Position numbers and translations under genes: made by a program
Shown here: positions 7,886-17,294 of the stretch, one piece after another
Position numbering within the stretch: position 1 is the first letter of the stretch
Layout: each line of letters opens with the position of its first letter
Notes under the pieces: generated by a model
Told to the model about the DNA's origin: nothing
Seen by the model: the letters and a program-made list of their open reading frames with translations, nothing else
Databases searched by the model: none
From: Streptomyces sp. NBC_00273
Lineage (GTDB): Bacteria > Actinomycetota > Actinomycetes > Streptomycetales > Streptomycetaceae
Length of the DNA: 64,000 nt
Assembly (NCBI RefSeq): GCF_036178145.1
Contig: NZ_CP108067.1
Location: 9,997,001 to 10,061,000, forward strand
Reading direction: 5' to 3'

Positions 7886-8437
7886 CCTGCTGTTTTACGC
7901 GGCTGGGGGCTGGGGGTGGCGCTCGCACCCAGCCCTCCGCTTGTCCTGGTGGAAGGGAGGCTGTCGAGCACGGTCCGACAGCCGTCGGCGCAGGCGGTTG
8001 AGTCTCATCTGTCGCAGGCTGTAATCAGCTTTGCTCAGACGAATGCTGACCTTTTGCTGACTTTACTGACGAGTAGTTAGATTGGTCCTAGGTTTGCGCC
8101 GGATTGCCTTGCCTGCAAAGGACGGCGGATGCTGCCCTTGCATCGTCGGCTCCGACAGCCTTGTAGACGGAGCTGGCCAAGGTGTTCGATCTGTCGCCGG
8201 AGTGGGCGCGTGGGCATGTGGTGGACGTTGTGGACAAGTGACAACAGCCTCGCTGCTCCGGTCCCGCCCGCCAGCCACTGGCGGGAGACTGCGTGGGTGC
8301 TGGAGGTTGCACCTCCGGGCAGACCGGACGTAGCTGCTGCTCGGCGAGGAACGATGCGCTGATCGCGTAGGCGATCGAGGGCCGGACCGTGCGCGCCTGC
8401 TGCGCAATCACCGGCGGTGTGTGCTGAATCTCCGGAG
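7886..8437. other. Intergenic stretch with TGCTGAC repeats
   Basis: No gene recognised. The only structure seen is the second TGCTGAC repeat at 8043-8063, followed by ACTGACGAG. Possible remnant of an attachment region. Confidence 0.45.
8043..8063 (+). repeat. TGCTGAC-containing direct repeat, copy 2
   Basis: ATGCTGACCTTTTGCTGACTT, 389 bp from copy 1 and in the same orientation; a further ACTGAC follows. Together the copies flank the small gene at 7664-7885. Confidence 0.5.
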
Positions 8438-9280
8438 TCAGGGTGTGACGTCGCCGTTGCAGAAATTGTCGCTGCTCGCCAGAGTCCGGTAAGTGACTCC
8501 TTCCCAGCCGTTGGGGCGGTCAGCGAGGCGTGTGGCGGCCTCGTCCGCCAAGTAGTTGCGCACTTCCTGGGCCCCACCAATGTGACGCAGAGCGGTGAGC
8601 AGGCTGAGGATGCCGCTCAGGGTGCGGTTCGCTTGGATGGCGAAGAGACTGGACAGTCCAAAAAGTCCGAAGTGGTACTGAACTCGGTCAGTGAGGACTT
8701 GATCCCAGGATGGCGAGGGGCTGACGAAGAAGTCGAGCCAAAGAGGGCTGTCGCCCACGATCCTCGCGTCGAGCCAGTGGTCATCGTCGATGCGGTCGAG
8801 GTAGGGGTGCAGAGGAGTCGTCTCAAGACTCGTCGGGAGGGCGTCGCCCTTGGCGTGGTTGCAGTCGGCGCAGGCGGGCACCAGGTTCAAGGGATCGACG
8901 CACAGCGCAGGGAACGACTTCTTTGGTAGGACGTGGTCAAGGGTTCTGACGACCCCGTGTCCGCACAGGGGGCAACGATCATGTTGCGGGGCTGTTCTCA
9001 GCTGCTCGTAGATGACTCGACCGTTCTTGGTACCGAGCATGCCGTTCTCGTAGACCCACGCCACGGCTTCGGCCGCTGAGATATTCGGTAGGGCGAAGGC
9101 CGCGCACTCCAGGGTGTGCAGGGAGCCTTGCTGGGCCGCGCACCGGAATTGCTCGCCTGCTTCCTCGATGCGTTCAGTGGCGGCCAGAAGTCGTGCCTGG
9201 CGGGACGCGTTCCGGGTGCCAGCCACACACGCCTCGTAACTTTGACGGGCGGTGACCCTGGGCGGCTCCAGAGGCCACAT
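8438..9280 (-). CDS. ptuB: HNH endonuclease, Septu-like PtuB partner
   Basis: 280 residues. An HNH nuclease core sits near residues 103-144: C103 and C106 (CPLC), D115-H116 (TLDHVLPK), N132, then C137-x2-C140-N141 and K144. The Cys pairs would hold structural zinc. A helical region precedes it and an about 130-residue alpha-helical C-terminus follows. The ATG overlaps the TGA of the ATPase gene (TGATG), so the two are co-translated. An AAA ATPase followed by HNH nuclease is the Septu antiphage layout (PtuA/PtuB), in which the nuclease cleaves nucleic acid when the ATPase is triggered. Confidence 0.8.
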   Translation of the reverse strand: MWPLEPPRVTARQSYEACVAGTRNASRQARLLAATERIEEAGEQFRCAAQQGSLHTLECAAFALPNISAAEAVAWVYENGMLGTKNGRVIYEQLRTAPQHDRCPLCGHGVVRTLDHVLPKKSFPALCVDPLNLVPACADCNHAKGDALPTSLETTPLHPYLDRIDDDHWLDARIVGDSPLWLDFFVSPSPSWDQVLTDRVQYHFGLFGLSSLFAIQANRTLSGILSLLTALRHIGGAQEVRNYLADEAATRLADRPNGWEGVTYRTLASSDNFCNGDVTP

Positions 9281-10950
9281 CAGCGGCGCCCCTGCGACGT
9301 TTGGTAGGCGAGCAGAATCCGCACGAGGCCCTTCGCCTCCCCGCCGAGCTGTCCGCCGAATCGGGCTAGGACCTGCTCGTACGTGCCCAGTTCCCGGACT
9401 GCCTTCTCGATCTCGGCGTGAAACCCGGACCGCCGGACTTCGAGGCCGAATATCTCGTGGGTGAGAACCCCGACGTTCTCGCCGTAGGTCTCGATCGATG
9501 GCCGCTCCGGCTGCATGGTGCCCCGGCGGCTGACCTTCCAGACACAGGAGCGCGGGACCTCCTGCAGGACCACCGGCGAGTGGGTGCCCAGGAGTGCGAC
9601 CGCATTGCGGTCGGTGAGCAGGTCGGACAGGGCCCTGACGAAGGACGCCAGAAGCGGGGGATGTAGATGTCCTTCAGGCTCGTCGAGGAGCACCAGCGAC
9701 CGCTCGGCGACGGTTTCCACCAGACGCGTCATCGTCAGCAGGACAATCGCATGCCCCGAGCTGAGACTGGAAAAGATCTCCAAAGCAGTGTCACGGTCGC
9801 TCGTACGGCCGAACACGCCTCGGTCCAGGAGAGCCTGCGCGAAGGAGCGGACCGGAGATTCGAAGAAGTACGGGTCGCTACCCAACGTCTCTAGCGCCTT
9901 GATCCAACTGTGGACTCGGCCGGCGGCGACAACCTCCTCCACGCTCTTGGAGAACTCCTTGCTTAGGTCAAGGCGGGTCTTGCGCTCCCGAGTCGGGCGC
10001 CCCAGCTCATCCACCTTGGCAAGGCCCACATACCTGAAGGAAGCACCCGCAACGTTGTCCTCGGCCGCGGGAGGTGGTTGGCCGTCGGTAACGTCCAGCG
10101 CACCGTCCCAGCCTTCCAGCTCACCCTGTTCAGCAGCGCCCTGTTCCGACTCGAACTGCTCCTGAGCCGGGTCGAAGGCGCTGAAGGTCACGCAGACCAC
10201 GTTGACGAAGGAGCCGGGTCCATCCTCGCCCCAGATGAGACGCCCGACGGCATCGCTGTCCTCTTCCGGATGTACGACGGCCCTGGTGATGTCGCCGAGC
10301 ACCGTGGTCTTTCCGACCCCGTTCCGACCGATCAGAACGTGAATGTTAGTGGGGGGCTGTGCATGCGGCTCGACTGAAAAGGAGAGGTGCCAGGGTTTCG
10401 TGGCACTGCCGTTCGAGCTGCCGTGCCCGGCGGGGCCCAGGTAGTCGAACCGGTACTCCGTGAGCCGGGGACCGCCCTGCGCGATGCGCCGGAACTGGGC
10501 TGCCACCGTCCGTGTCTCGAGGCTACGCAGCAGCGATGTGTGGGTGACGTCCCATTGCATGGCGGTTGCGAAGACCGAGGGGTCGACCGCCATATCGCAC
10601 AGACCGTTCAAGACCGCGTGCCGCGTCTCATTACCAAGCTTGCGGATGTTCTCGTAATAAAGGTCGCTCTGCCCCACGGAAAACCAGTACAGGCGCTGAT
10701 CAAGTCCCGATAGTGCGGAGAACGACCCTGCCTCGAGAGGCCTCTCGCCCCGAATCAGGTCGGCATACCCGATCTTTACCGCACCCAACTCGATGAGCGA
10801 TCCGTGGTTACGGAACCACAGTTGGTAGAGCGTCATGTACTCATCGTCCGCTGCATAGCTGTCAGGTCCTGGATCGCCGCGTGGCGCCAGCAAGCAGGCG
10901 CGAGGACCGTCGTTCGTGGGACCGTCTCGATCGAGCACGATGAAGCGCAG
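9280..10950 (-). CDS. ptuA: AAA/ABC-type ATPase, Septu-like PtuA
   Basis: About 556 residues. Walker A is GRNGVGKTT near residue 208, an ABC-like signature FSSLSSGH lies near 393-400, Walker B is SLVLLDEPEGHLHP near 418-431, and an H-loop GTHSP sits near 455. This is the SMC/Rad50-like ATPase of OLD/Septu systems. A roughly 200-residue N-terminal region precedes Walker A. No ATG/GTG/TTG fits well at the 5' end. A CTG at 10950 has AGGAGG 5 nt upstream and gives MRFIVLDRDG; GTG 10938 and ATG 10836 are alternatives. It is the sensor/ATPase of the two-gene defence module. Confidence 0.82.
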   Translation of the reverse strand: MRFIVLDRDGPTNDGPRACLLAPRGDPGPDSYAADDEYMTLYQLWFRNHGSLIELGAVKIGYADLIRGERPLEAGSFSALSGLDQRLYWFSVGQSDLYYENIRKLGNETRHAVLNGLCDMAVDPSVFATAMQWDVTHTSLLRSLETRTVAAQFRRIAQGGPRLTEYRFDYLGPAGHGSSNGSATKPWHLSFSVEPHAQPPTNIHVLIGRNGVGKTTVLGDITRAVVHPEEDSDAVGRLIWGEDGPGSFVNVVCVTFSAFDPAQEQFESEQGAAEQGELEGWDGALDVTDGQPPPAAEDNVAGASFRYVGLAKVDELGRPTRERKTRLDLSKEFSKSVEEVVAAGRVHSWIKALETLGSDPYFFESPVRSFAQALLDRGVFGRTSDRDTALEIFSSLSSGHAIVLLTMTRLVETVAERSLVLLDEPEGHLHPPLLASFVRALSDLLTDRNAVALLGTHSPVVLQEVPRSCVWKVSRRGTMQPERPSIETYGENVGVLTHEIFGLEVRRSGFHAEIEKAVRELGTYEQVLARFGGQLGGEAKGLVRILLAYQTSQGRR

Positions 10951-11530
10951 TTTGTCCTCCTGGGCAACGTAAACGTGGAGCGGGTCACCGGCTCAAGTCG
11001 TGGTCTGTTGCCTCGCCTGAACCAAGCAGTTACCGGGACTCGCGGCACAACTCGGGCCGTCAGAACTTGGGGCCGTCTCATCGCCAGCGACTCATGGTAG
11101 GCCGCCCAACACTGCTGCCTCTTGCGATTTAAAAACTCTTGTACCTTCGCAGTTGGCGATGTGCGCGCTGCTGTACCGCCATGAGATTGAGCTAGCTGGC
11201 ACCCTCAGCCTGCGGCTACACCCGACCGTCATGGCGTGGCGGGCAGTGACCACCGGCTTCCCCTTGTCAGCACGCTAAGGTCGGCGCCCCGGAACAGTCC
11301 TGCAGACGACCAGCAGGTTCTTCGTGTGCTGGTGGTACGCGCGCCGTACCGTCGCTGACCAGCCCAGATGGCACGTGTCGGGCCAAGTTCCCGTGGCTAG
11401 GCCCGTGAATGGCCCGGATCTTGGTTGTCATACGTCTCATCTGCGTCGTGGTGGTTCGTGGTCGGGGGCGTGCATCCGACTCCCGGAGCCCTCCTTGTGC
11501 CCGCAGGGAGATCATTAGACAGGCTCTGGG
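10951..11530. other. Intergenic stretch upstream of the Septu-like operon
   Basis: It presumably holds the promoter of the minus-strand ATPase/HNH operon. No gene recognised on either strand. A tRNA/tmRNA 3'-end-like sequence follows at 11531. Confidence 0.45.
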
Positions 11531-11568
11531 CCGTTGGACACGGTTTCGATTCCCGCCATCTTCACTCC
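11531..11568 (+). other. tRNA/tmRNA 3'-end-like remnant
   Basis: CACGGTTTCGATTCCCGCC reads as a T-arm (loop TTCGATT) with one damaged stem pair, followed by CATCTTC, the 3' strand of an acceptor stem, and a discriminator A. No matching 5' half lies upstream. Such 3'-end copies are left when integrative elements use tRNA or ssrA genes as attachment sites. Which RNA it derives from is uncertain; the pattern looks closest to actinobacterial ssrA. Confidence 0.4.
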
Positions 11569-11790
11569 TCCCATGTGGGCGAAGGCAACGCAGCCACCCG
11601 GCTGCGGGGACTTCGTCTTGTCCGGGGCCCGATGGTAGGTGCCGACGTCCGGATTGCGCCTACCAACAGAGGCAAAAGCAGCACCTAACGGCATCAGCCC
11701 CAATACCATCCGGTGGTTGCTGCTGGACGCTCCTACCCCGATGGGAGCGGCGCGCCCAGTCTTCTCCCGTACTCCCGAGGAGCCGGATCC

Positions 11791-12504
11791 ATGACCGACA
11801 TCCAGCATGATGCGATACCGGCCAAGCCTCAGAACGCGCCGGGGCCTCCTCGGAACCCGTGGAAAACGGCCACGGTGTGCCTGGCCGCCGCCCTGACCGC
11901 CACCTCCGGCGGTCTGGTCTACACCCTGGTCTCCGACCAGGGGGCAGCAGCGCCGGAGGCGTCCGCGTCGATCCGGGAGGACACGCGTACTCCGGCTACC
12001 CCCGATGGAGATGTACCCTCTGCCGCGCCGTCTCCGTCGCCCTCTGCTGCAGGCTCCGCGGTCGGCACCGAGGCCCGCAGCGGCGGCGCGTACGTGACCG
12101 TGACGAAGGTGACCTGGGCCGACAACATCAAGCAGACCGACCCGGGCGAAACCGCGACGGTGAAGGCCGGGGACGGGGCGGTGTTCATCGTGCTCGACAC
12201 GGTGGTTCGCAACGAGACGAAGGCCAGCATGGATCTCACGTGCGGCTATCCCGTGGCGAACTCACTGATCGACGACCAGGGCCGCCGGTACGACGCGATC
12301 AAGGACCTGTTCAAGCTGCAGGGGAACCCGGAGTGCAACGACCAGCTGCAGCCGGGGTTCAAGAACGGTATGCAGTACGTGTACCGAGTTCCGGCGGGGG
12401 CGCGGATCGTGTCGTGGAAGTTCCAGGAGGTCGACTTCTCCGCTGCCGAGGAAGCAGCGGCGGGGCTGGTGCAGGTCGGCGAGGCCGCGGCGCAGGGAGC
12501 GTAG
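11791..12504 (+). CDS. Membrane-anchored DUF4352-like protein
   Basis: 237 residues from the ATG at 11791, with GAGGAG upstream. Residues 1-25 are cytoplasmic and Pro-rich; WKTATVCLAAALTATSGGLV (about 26-48) is a single membrane anchor. A low-complexity Ser/Pro/Ala linker runs to about 95. The extracytoplasmic beta domain starts at GAYVTVTKVTWADN, with FIVLDTVVRNETK and PAGARIVSWKF as in DUF4352/telomere-binding-like immunoglobulin-fold domains. Two Cys (LTCGYP, PECNDQ) could form a disulfide. Role unknown; probably a cell-surface protein. Confidence 0.75.
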   Translation: MTDIQHDAIPAKPQNAPGPPRNPWKTATVCLAAALTATSGGLVYTLVSDQGAAAPEASASIREDTRTPATPDGDVPSAAPSPSPSAAGSAVGTEARSGGAYVTVTKVTWADNIKQTDPGETATVKAGDGAVFIVLDTVVRNETKASMDLTCGYPVANSLIDDQGRRYDAIKDLFKLQGNPECNDQLQPGFKNGMQYVYRVPAGARIVSWKFQEVDFSAAEEAAAGLVQVGEAAAQGA

Positions 12505-12807
12505 GCGCTGGCCGTTGAACTGCAGCTTGACCACCGTGCCGGTCGGGATCTTGCCTTGCTGCTTGTAGTGGGTGCCGGGCCGGAGCGGACGCCGAGTCCC
12601 TTGCCGGGGCTGACGATTTCGGCCTAGGGCTTTGCCTCGGGCTGCTGGTGATGGCCGCGAGCGGTCAACGCCTCCACACCGCATCCGCGTCCGTCTTGCG
12701 AGCAGGCGATGGGCGACGCTGTAGGGCTGGCGCCTGGCGCGGAGACTGCCGGCTCACCATCCACACTACGGCCCCGATGTCAGTGCCGGATCGTAGTCTC
12801 GGGGGCT
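12505..12807. other. Intergenic stretch
   Basis: Nothing convincing. A short minus-strand frame encodes KIPTGTVVKLQFNGQRLR-like sequence but lacks a start and any recognised family; it may be a small fragment of a lost gene. Confidence 0.4.
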
Positions 12808-15546
12808 ATGAGCGAAGGACCGGCGGAAGAGCCGCATGACATGCATTCCTTGTTGTCGAATCCCAGTCTCCTTCTCACGACGGAACCGGCACGTGTCATC
12901 GAGCTGTTGGGCCGTGCAGACGACTCTCGGAGTCGGGCCATAGCAGCGGTGTACCGGGCTTCGGCGGAAGTGCACCGGACGCTGGTGCCGGTTCAGAGAC
13001 GCCAGGTGCTGACGCTGGACGCGGCACGGCTGGGTGAGACGGAACTCGCCGCATGGTTCGGGAGCGCGGATGTGCCGGGGCAGCCCGGTCCAGAGTGGGT
13101 TCCGGAGTGGGCGAGCGGCTCTGCTTCCGACCCTCGGTTCCTGCGCGCTTTCACAGGCCACGACGCTCCTGTGACGGCCGTGGCGACGGCGGTTGTCGAC
13201 CATCGGCCGGTCGCCGTTGCGGGAAGCAAGGACGGGGCTGTGCGGGTGTGGGACTTGACGACCGGGAGGCTGCGGCATGAGCTGACGACGGGCCATACCG
13301 ACCCGGTGTCGTCGGTGACGGCCGAGTTGCTGGCCGTGGCCACGGCTCTGGTGGACGAGCGTGCCTTGGCGTTCACACTGCACGCCTTTGGGCCGGTGGG
13401 CGTGTGGGATCTGGAGACAGGCCGTTCTGCAGGCGAACTCGTCGACATGGTGGAGTGCGCGACCCCGGACGGGCGCCGTGTGGCTCTGACCATGGGGAAG
13501 GACCGGACACTGCAGGCATGGGACCTGCTCACCGGGGCCCAGATCAGCGCGTTCCCCTGGGTCACGGACATAGGTGTGCTGGGCGGGCGCCTCGTCGCCG
13601 TCGCCGCCGCCGTGAACCAACCGGTCCAGGTGTGGGATCTGATGGCCGACCGTCAAGTCGCCGAGCGTCTCGCGGTCGTGGATGCCTTTCTGGTCGAAGG
13701 ACAGCGGCCGTTCGCTGTGACTGAGGAGGAAGGCCAGCCGCCGCGCGTGTGGGACCTCATCACCGGTCACCCGATCGAAGGAGCCGAGCGGGCAGAGCTC
13801 GGGTTGTTGGAGGCGGAGGACTTGTCAGGCGTGTCAGCTCTGACGGCGGTCAACAACCGAGTGGTCGCCGTCACCCTCGACTATCAGGCCGAACCGGAAC
13901 TGGTCGGGAACTGGACCGCCGACTACCGAGACAAAGACGCGTCCATCCGAAGACGTGAGACCGCGGTCCTGGGCGCGAGCAGGGTCGTGCTCTGTGCGGG
14001 AGCCGATCAGGCACTGCACGTCTGGGACCTGACCACGAGCACTCAGCGCACCGACGACATCCGAGCCATCAGGAGTGCCGCTGCCGGGGACGGACTGCTG
14101 GCCCTGTCCCCCGACCCGGGTGAGCGAACAGACCTGTGGGACCTGATAGCGGGCCGCAGAGGCGGCCGGATCAGTACCGGGAACGCGGTAGGAGTCGGGC
14201 CTCGGGCCACTTCCCGGTCCCTGGTGCTGCAGGGGCGAATGGTTTCACTCGCCGCCGAACCGGACGGCACGGTCACTGTGCTGGACGCGGTGGAAGGGTG
14301 GCCCTCGGGGCGGCCGCTGACCGGCCACACGGAGCGGGTGTGCGCCATGGACACCGTGCCCGCCGGGCAAGCGACGCTGGCGGTGACCGCCAGCCTGGAC
14401 CAGACCGTGCGGGTGTGGGATCTGGAGACCCGGATGCAGCAGGGCGAGCCCCTTACCGGGCACACCGGCCAGGTGTGGGACCTCGACACCACCCTCGTGG
14501 AGGGACGTCCGGTGGCCCTGACCGCGGGCGAAGACCGCACGGTGCGCATGTGGGATCTCACCCAGGTTCACGGTGGTGGCCGGCACCGCTCCGGTCATAC
14601 CGGCGCCGTCGTCGCCCTCACCACGACGATTCTCGACGGGAAGCCCGTGGCCATCACCGCGGGCTCCGACAAGACCGTACGGACCTGGGACGTGGCCACC
14701 GGTCAGCAGGTCACCGATGCCTCGCAAACCGTGGCAGCCGTTATGACGACAGCGGACGTGGACGGGCGCCCGGTCGTCGTGACCGCCGGCCCGGACGCGA
14801 CCTTGCACATTCTCGATCCCGTCAGCGGCCGAGAGGTTCGCTCGGCGACGCCCAGCCACCACGGCAGAGTCCTCGCCATGGCCACGGCGAACCTGGACGG
14901 AGTGCCCGTAGCGGTCACCGCGGGCAGCGACCGCACCGTGGGGGTCTGGGATCTCAACACTGGCAAGGCGTTGTGCGAGCCTCTCACCGGTCACTCCAGC
15001 CGGGTCACAGCCGTTGCCACCACTGTTCTGGACGGACGGCCCGTCGCGGTGACGGGCGGCTGGGACAAGTCGGTGCGGCTGTGGGACCTCACCACCGGCC
15101 GCCAGGTCGACGGGCCATTGACCGGCCACACGGACTGGGTGACCTCGGTGGCCACCGCGACGCTGCCCAGCGGTCCTGCCGCGGTGACAAAGGGGCGGGA
15201 CGGAACGGTCTGCCTGTGGGACCTCAGCTCCATGGCCCAGGTCGGCAGCCACGAGCTCACCGAGTCAGGTGCGAGCGGGGCGATAGCCGTCAGCAGCACC
15301 GATGACGGGCGACTCGTGGCGGCCATCAGCCATGACAACACCGTGCGGTTCCTCGACCTGGCCACAGGGCGCAGGGCCACCACCGACTATCTGCTCCCTC
15401 TGCCCGTGCACGCGCTCACAGCCGCACCGAATGGTGATCTCGTGGTCGCGTTCGGCCCCGAGGTGGCAGTGCTGCGGCTCCAGGCGTCCGGCGCTGTCGA
15501 AGTCACGCAGGGTGCTGCCGCCACGAGCGGAGCCGTACACCCATGA
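12808..15546 (+). CDS. WD40 beta-propeller protein with STAND-type helical linker
   Basis: About 912 residues from the ATG at 12808, with GGGGG upstream. The first 100 residues are helical (SLLLTTEPARVIELLGRA, AIAAVYRASAEVHR, RRQVLTLDAARLG, WVPEWASGS). They resemble the linker joining NACHT/STAND NTPase domains to WD40 arrays in actinobacteria. At least a dozen WD-type units follow, with cores such as GHTERVCAMDT and DQTVRVWDLET, enough for two propellers. There is no NTPase, kinase or effector domain and no membrane segment. Likely a cytoplasmic protein-interaction scaffold, possibly a detached STAND sensor module. Related genes lie at 16161 and 17674. Confidence 0.8.
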   Translation: MSEGPAEEPHDMHSLLSNPSLLLTTEPARVIELLGRADDSRSRAIAAVYRASAEVHRTLVPVQRRQVLTLDAARLGETELAAWFGSADVPGQPGPEWVPEWASGSASDPRFLRAFTGHDAPVTAVATAVVDHRPVAVAGSKDGAVRVWDLTTGRLRHELTTGHTDPVSSVTAELLAVATALVDERALAFTLHAFGPVGVWDLETGRSAGELVDMVECATPDGRRVALTMGKDRTLQAWDLLTGAQISAFPWVTDIGVLGGRLVAVAAAVNQPVQVWDLMADRQVAERLAVVDAFLVEGQRPFAVTEEEGQPPRVWDLITGHPIEGAERAELGLLEAEDLSGVSALTAVNNRVVAVTLDYQAEPELVGNWTADYRDKDASIRRRETAVLGASRVVLCAGADQALHVWDLTTSTQRTDDIRAIRSAAAGDGLLALSPDPGERTDLWDLIAGRRGGRISTGNAVGVGPRATSRSLVLQGRMVSLAAEPDGTVTVLDAVEGWPSGRPLTGHTERVCAMDTVPAGQATLAVTASLDQTVRVWDLETRMQQGEPLTGHTGQVWDLDTTLVEGRPVALTAGEDRTVRMWDLTQVHGGGRHRSGHTGAVVALTTTILDGKPVAITAGSDKTVRTWDVATGQQVTDASQTVAAVMTTADVDGRPVVVTAGPDATLHILDPVSGREVRSATPSHHGRVLAMATANLDGVPVAVTAGSDRTVGVWDLNTGKALCEPLTGHSSRVTAVATTVLDGRPVAVTGGWDKSVRLWDLTTGRQVDGPLTGHTDWVTSVATATLPSGPAAVTKGRDGTVCLWDLSSMAQVGSHELTESGASGAIAVSSTDDGRLVAAISHDNTVRFLDLATGRRATTDYLLPLPVHALTAAPNGDLVVAFGPEVAVLRLQASGAVEVTQGAAATSGAVHP

Positions 15547-15701
15547 GAATCCGGGTTGTCTCACTCAACGTGCAGCGGACTTCCGTCCCCGCACCCCCCG
15601 GTGAAGGAGCGCGCGGTCGAATCTTGCCCAGCCATCGACTGTCTGCCGCTTGCCGACCGGGCACTTATGGTGGCATCGGTCTGGCGCCAACGGTGATCGT
15701 G

Positions 15702-15925
15702 AACCGGGCGTACTCCTCACGCATGATCCGGTCCCACCTCCGCGAACGGGACATCCGGGCGGTGATCCCGCAGCCAGTGGACCAGGTCCGCAACCGGCTA
15801 CGACGTGGTCGAGGAGATGCTGGGCGCCCCGCTGGTGGTTCGACCGGTCGGGCATCGAGTGGTGCTGGCCACCTACTTGGCCGTATTCGGCTGCCGTCGA
15901 ATCACGTGAACATCCGCGCCACCTG
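15702..15925 (+). pseudogene. IS5-family transposase fragment
   Basis: SSRMIRSHLRERDIRAVIPQ matches the segment around the second catalytic region of IS5-type transposases (usually SRAIRxxLRxRGIxAVIP). GHRVVLATYLAVFGCRR follows in another frame. Both ends are missing. The flanks 15547-15701 and 15926-16160, between two WD40 genes, contain no other gene that I recognise. Confidence 0.55.
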
Positions 15926-16160
15926 ACACGGATCCGCTGCCGCCCGAATCGCTGCTCATTCTCACGAACAGAGTCAGAAAGGCCGTTTGTTCGGCGAACA
16001 CTCCCACTCGCTGGAGCGAACCCGTGCCGACGGCGCTGGAAAACCCCGTCGGCGCGGCGTCTCGGTGGTCCGCTTCGGAGCGGGCCGCCGGTCTGGTCAG
16101 GCCAGGACGTCAGTTACAGCCGGGGGAAGCCTCGGCGCCACGAGCGGCAACGGCGACCGG

Positions 16161-17228
16161 TCAGGCGCTGTCACACCCCTGCGCCGTCCCGCCGTAGTAC
16201 AGCAACGCCACCTCCTGGCCGGCGCAGGCGACCAGGCCGCCTTCCGGACCGATGGCCAGCCTCACGCGACGACGCCTTGCCCCAAGTGACCGCTGGCGTG
16301 CGGAGGCGCCCTCACAGATGGGGAGTTGGAGCGTCGGTCCGGTCTGTTCGTCGGTTGCCACGTCCCAGATCCGCAGGGTGCCGTCGTCGTGACCGGCCAG
16401 CACGACGGTGCGGCCACGCAGCACCATGGTCTGCAGTGCACTGACTCCGGCGGGCCGGTAGAGGAGGTCGGTGAGGCTTTCGGCCTGCCATGCCCTGAGA
16501 GCCTGTCCCGTAGTCATGTCCCACAGTTCCAACCGCCCGTCCCAGTAACCGGCCACTACGACGGGACGGCCGCCGAGTGTCATCACGGCGATCGCGGAGA
16601 CTGGGCCGTCTGCGGTGGGGAATGATGTGAGCTGCCTGCCTTCCGTGAGGTCCCAGATTCGTATCTTCTCGTCCCAGTCGTGGTCTAGGTCCATGCCACC
16701 GCCGGTGATGGCGACGGCACGGCCGTCGACCATCGCAGTGGCCACGTGGGCCACCCAGGTTGTGTGACCAACAAGGGGGGAACCGATCTGCTGGCAAGTC
16801 GTCAGGTCCCACAGCCGTACCGTGCAGTCCTCGTGGCCGGTGACGACGACCGGGCAGGCATCGATCATGACTACGGCCACGGCTTGGGTATCCTCGGCAG
16901 GCAGGTCCGACACATGGTGTCCAGCGGCCAGGTCCCACAGTCCGACCCTGCGCGAATCGTGGCCGAGGACGGCGACCGCCGGACGATTTCCGAACGGGAC
17001 GATCGCCATGTCCTCCATCGCACCGACCGATATCTCACCGGAGCAGCTGCCGTCGGTCAGGTCCCACACGCACGCGGTGTCCTTGCCAGCGGTGACGGCG
17101 ACACGGTGTCCGTCGAGCACCGTGGTCACCACAGTGCTGACCGGAGACAACGATGTGCCTCCGCATTCCGAGCGAGTCCACCGGGGAACCCAGATGTCGG
17201 ACAAAGCACCGTCCGCCGGATTGCGCAT
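16161..17228 (-). CDS. WD40 repeat protein, N-terminally shortened
   Basis: About 355 residues from the ATG at 17228; a GTG at 17294 is an alternative. WD-type units recur (HRVAVTAGKDTACVWDL, VVVTGHEDCTVRLWDLTT, DGTLRIWDVAT), enough for one propeller. The WVPRW motif that joins helical linker to propeller in the sister genes is present, but the helical linker is reduced: upstream codons read LLGRAHRA before a stop. The gene looks like a truncated copy of the neighbouring WD40 proteins in the opposite orientation. No other domain is visible. Confidence 0.7.
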   Translation of the reverse strand: MRNPADGALSDIWVPRWTRSECGGTSLSPVSTVVTTVLDGHRVAVTAGKDTACVWDLTDGSCSGEISVGAMEDMAIVPFGNRPAVAVLGHDSRRVGLWDLAAGHHVSDLPAEDTQAVAVVMIDACPVVVTGHEDCTVRLWDLTTCQQIGSPLVGHTTWVAHVATAMVDGRAVAITGGGMDLDHDWDEKIRIWDLTEGRQLTSFPTADGPVSAIAVMTLGGRPVVVAGYWDGRLELWDMTTGQALRAWQAESLTDLLYRPAGVSALQTMVLRGRTVVLAGHDDGTLRIWDVATDEQTGPTLQLPICEGASARQRSLGARRRRVRLAIGPEGGLVACAGQEVALLYYGGTAQGCDSA

Positions 17229-17294
17229 TCTTCCACCCCGCACGGTGACATGAGCCAGGCGACCGTCTCCGGCTGCTTCAGAACGGTCGCCCAC

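Noticed and set aside
12505..12807. Minus-strand frame with KIPTGTVVKLQFNG
   Set aside because: Too short, no start codon and no recognisable family; treated as intergenic.
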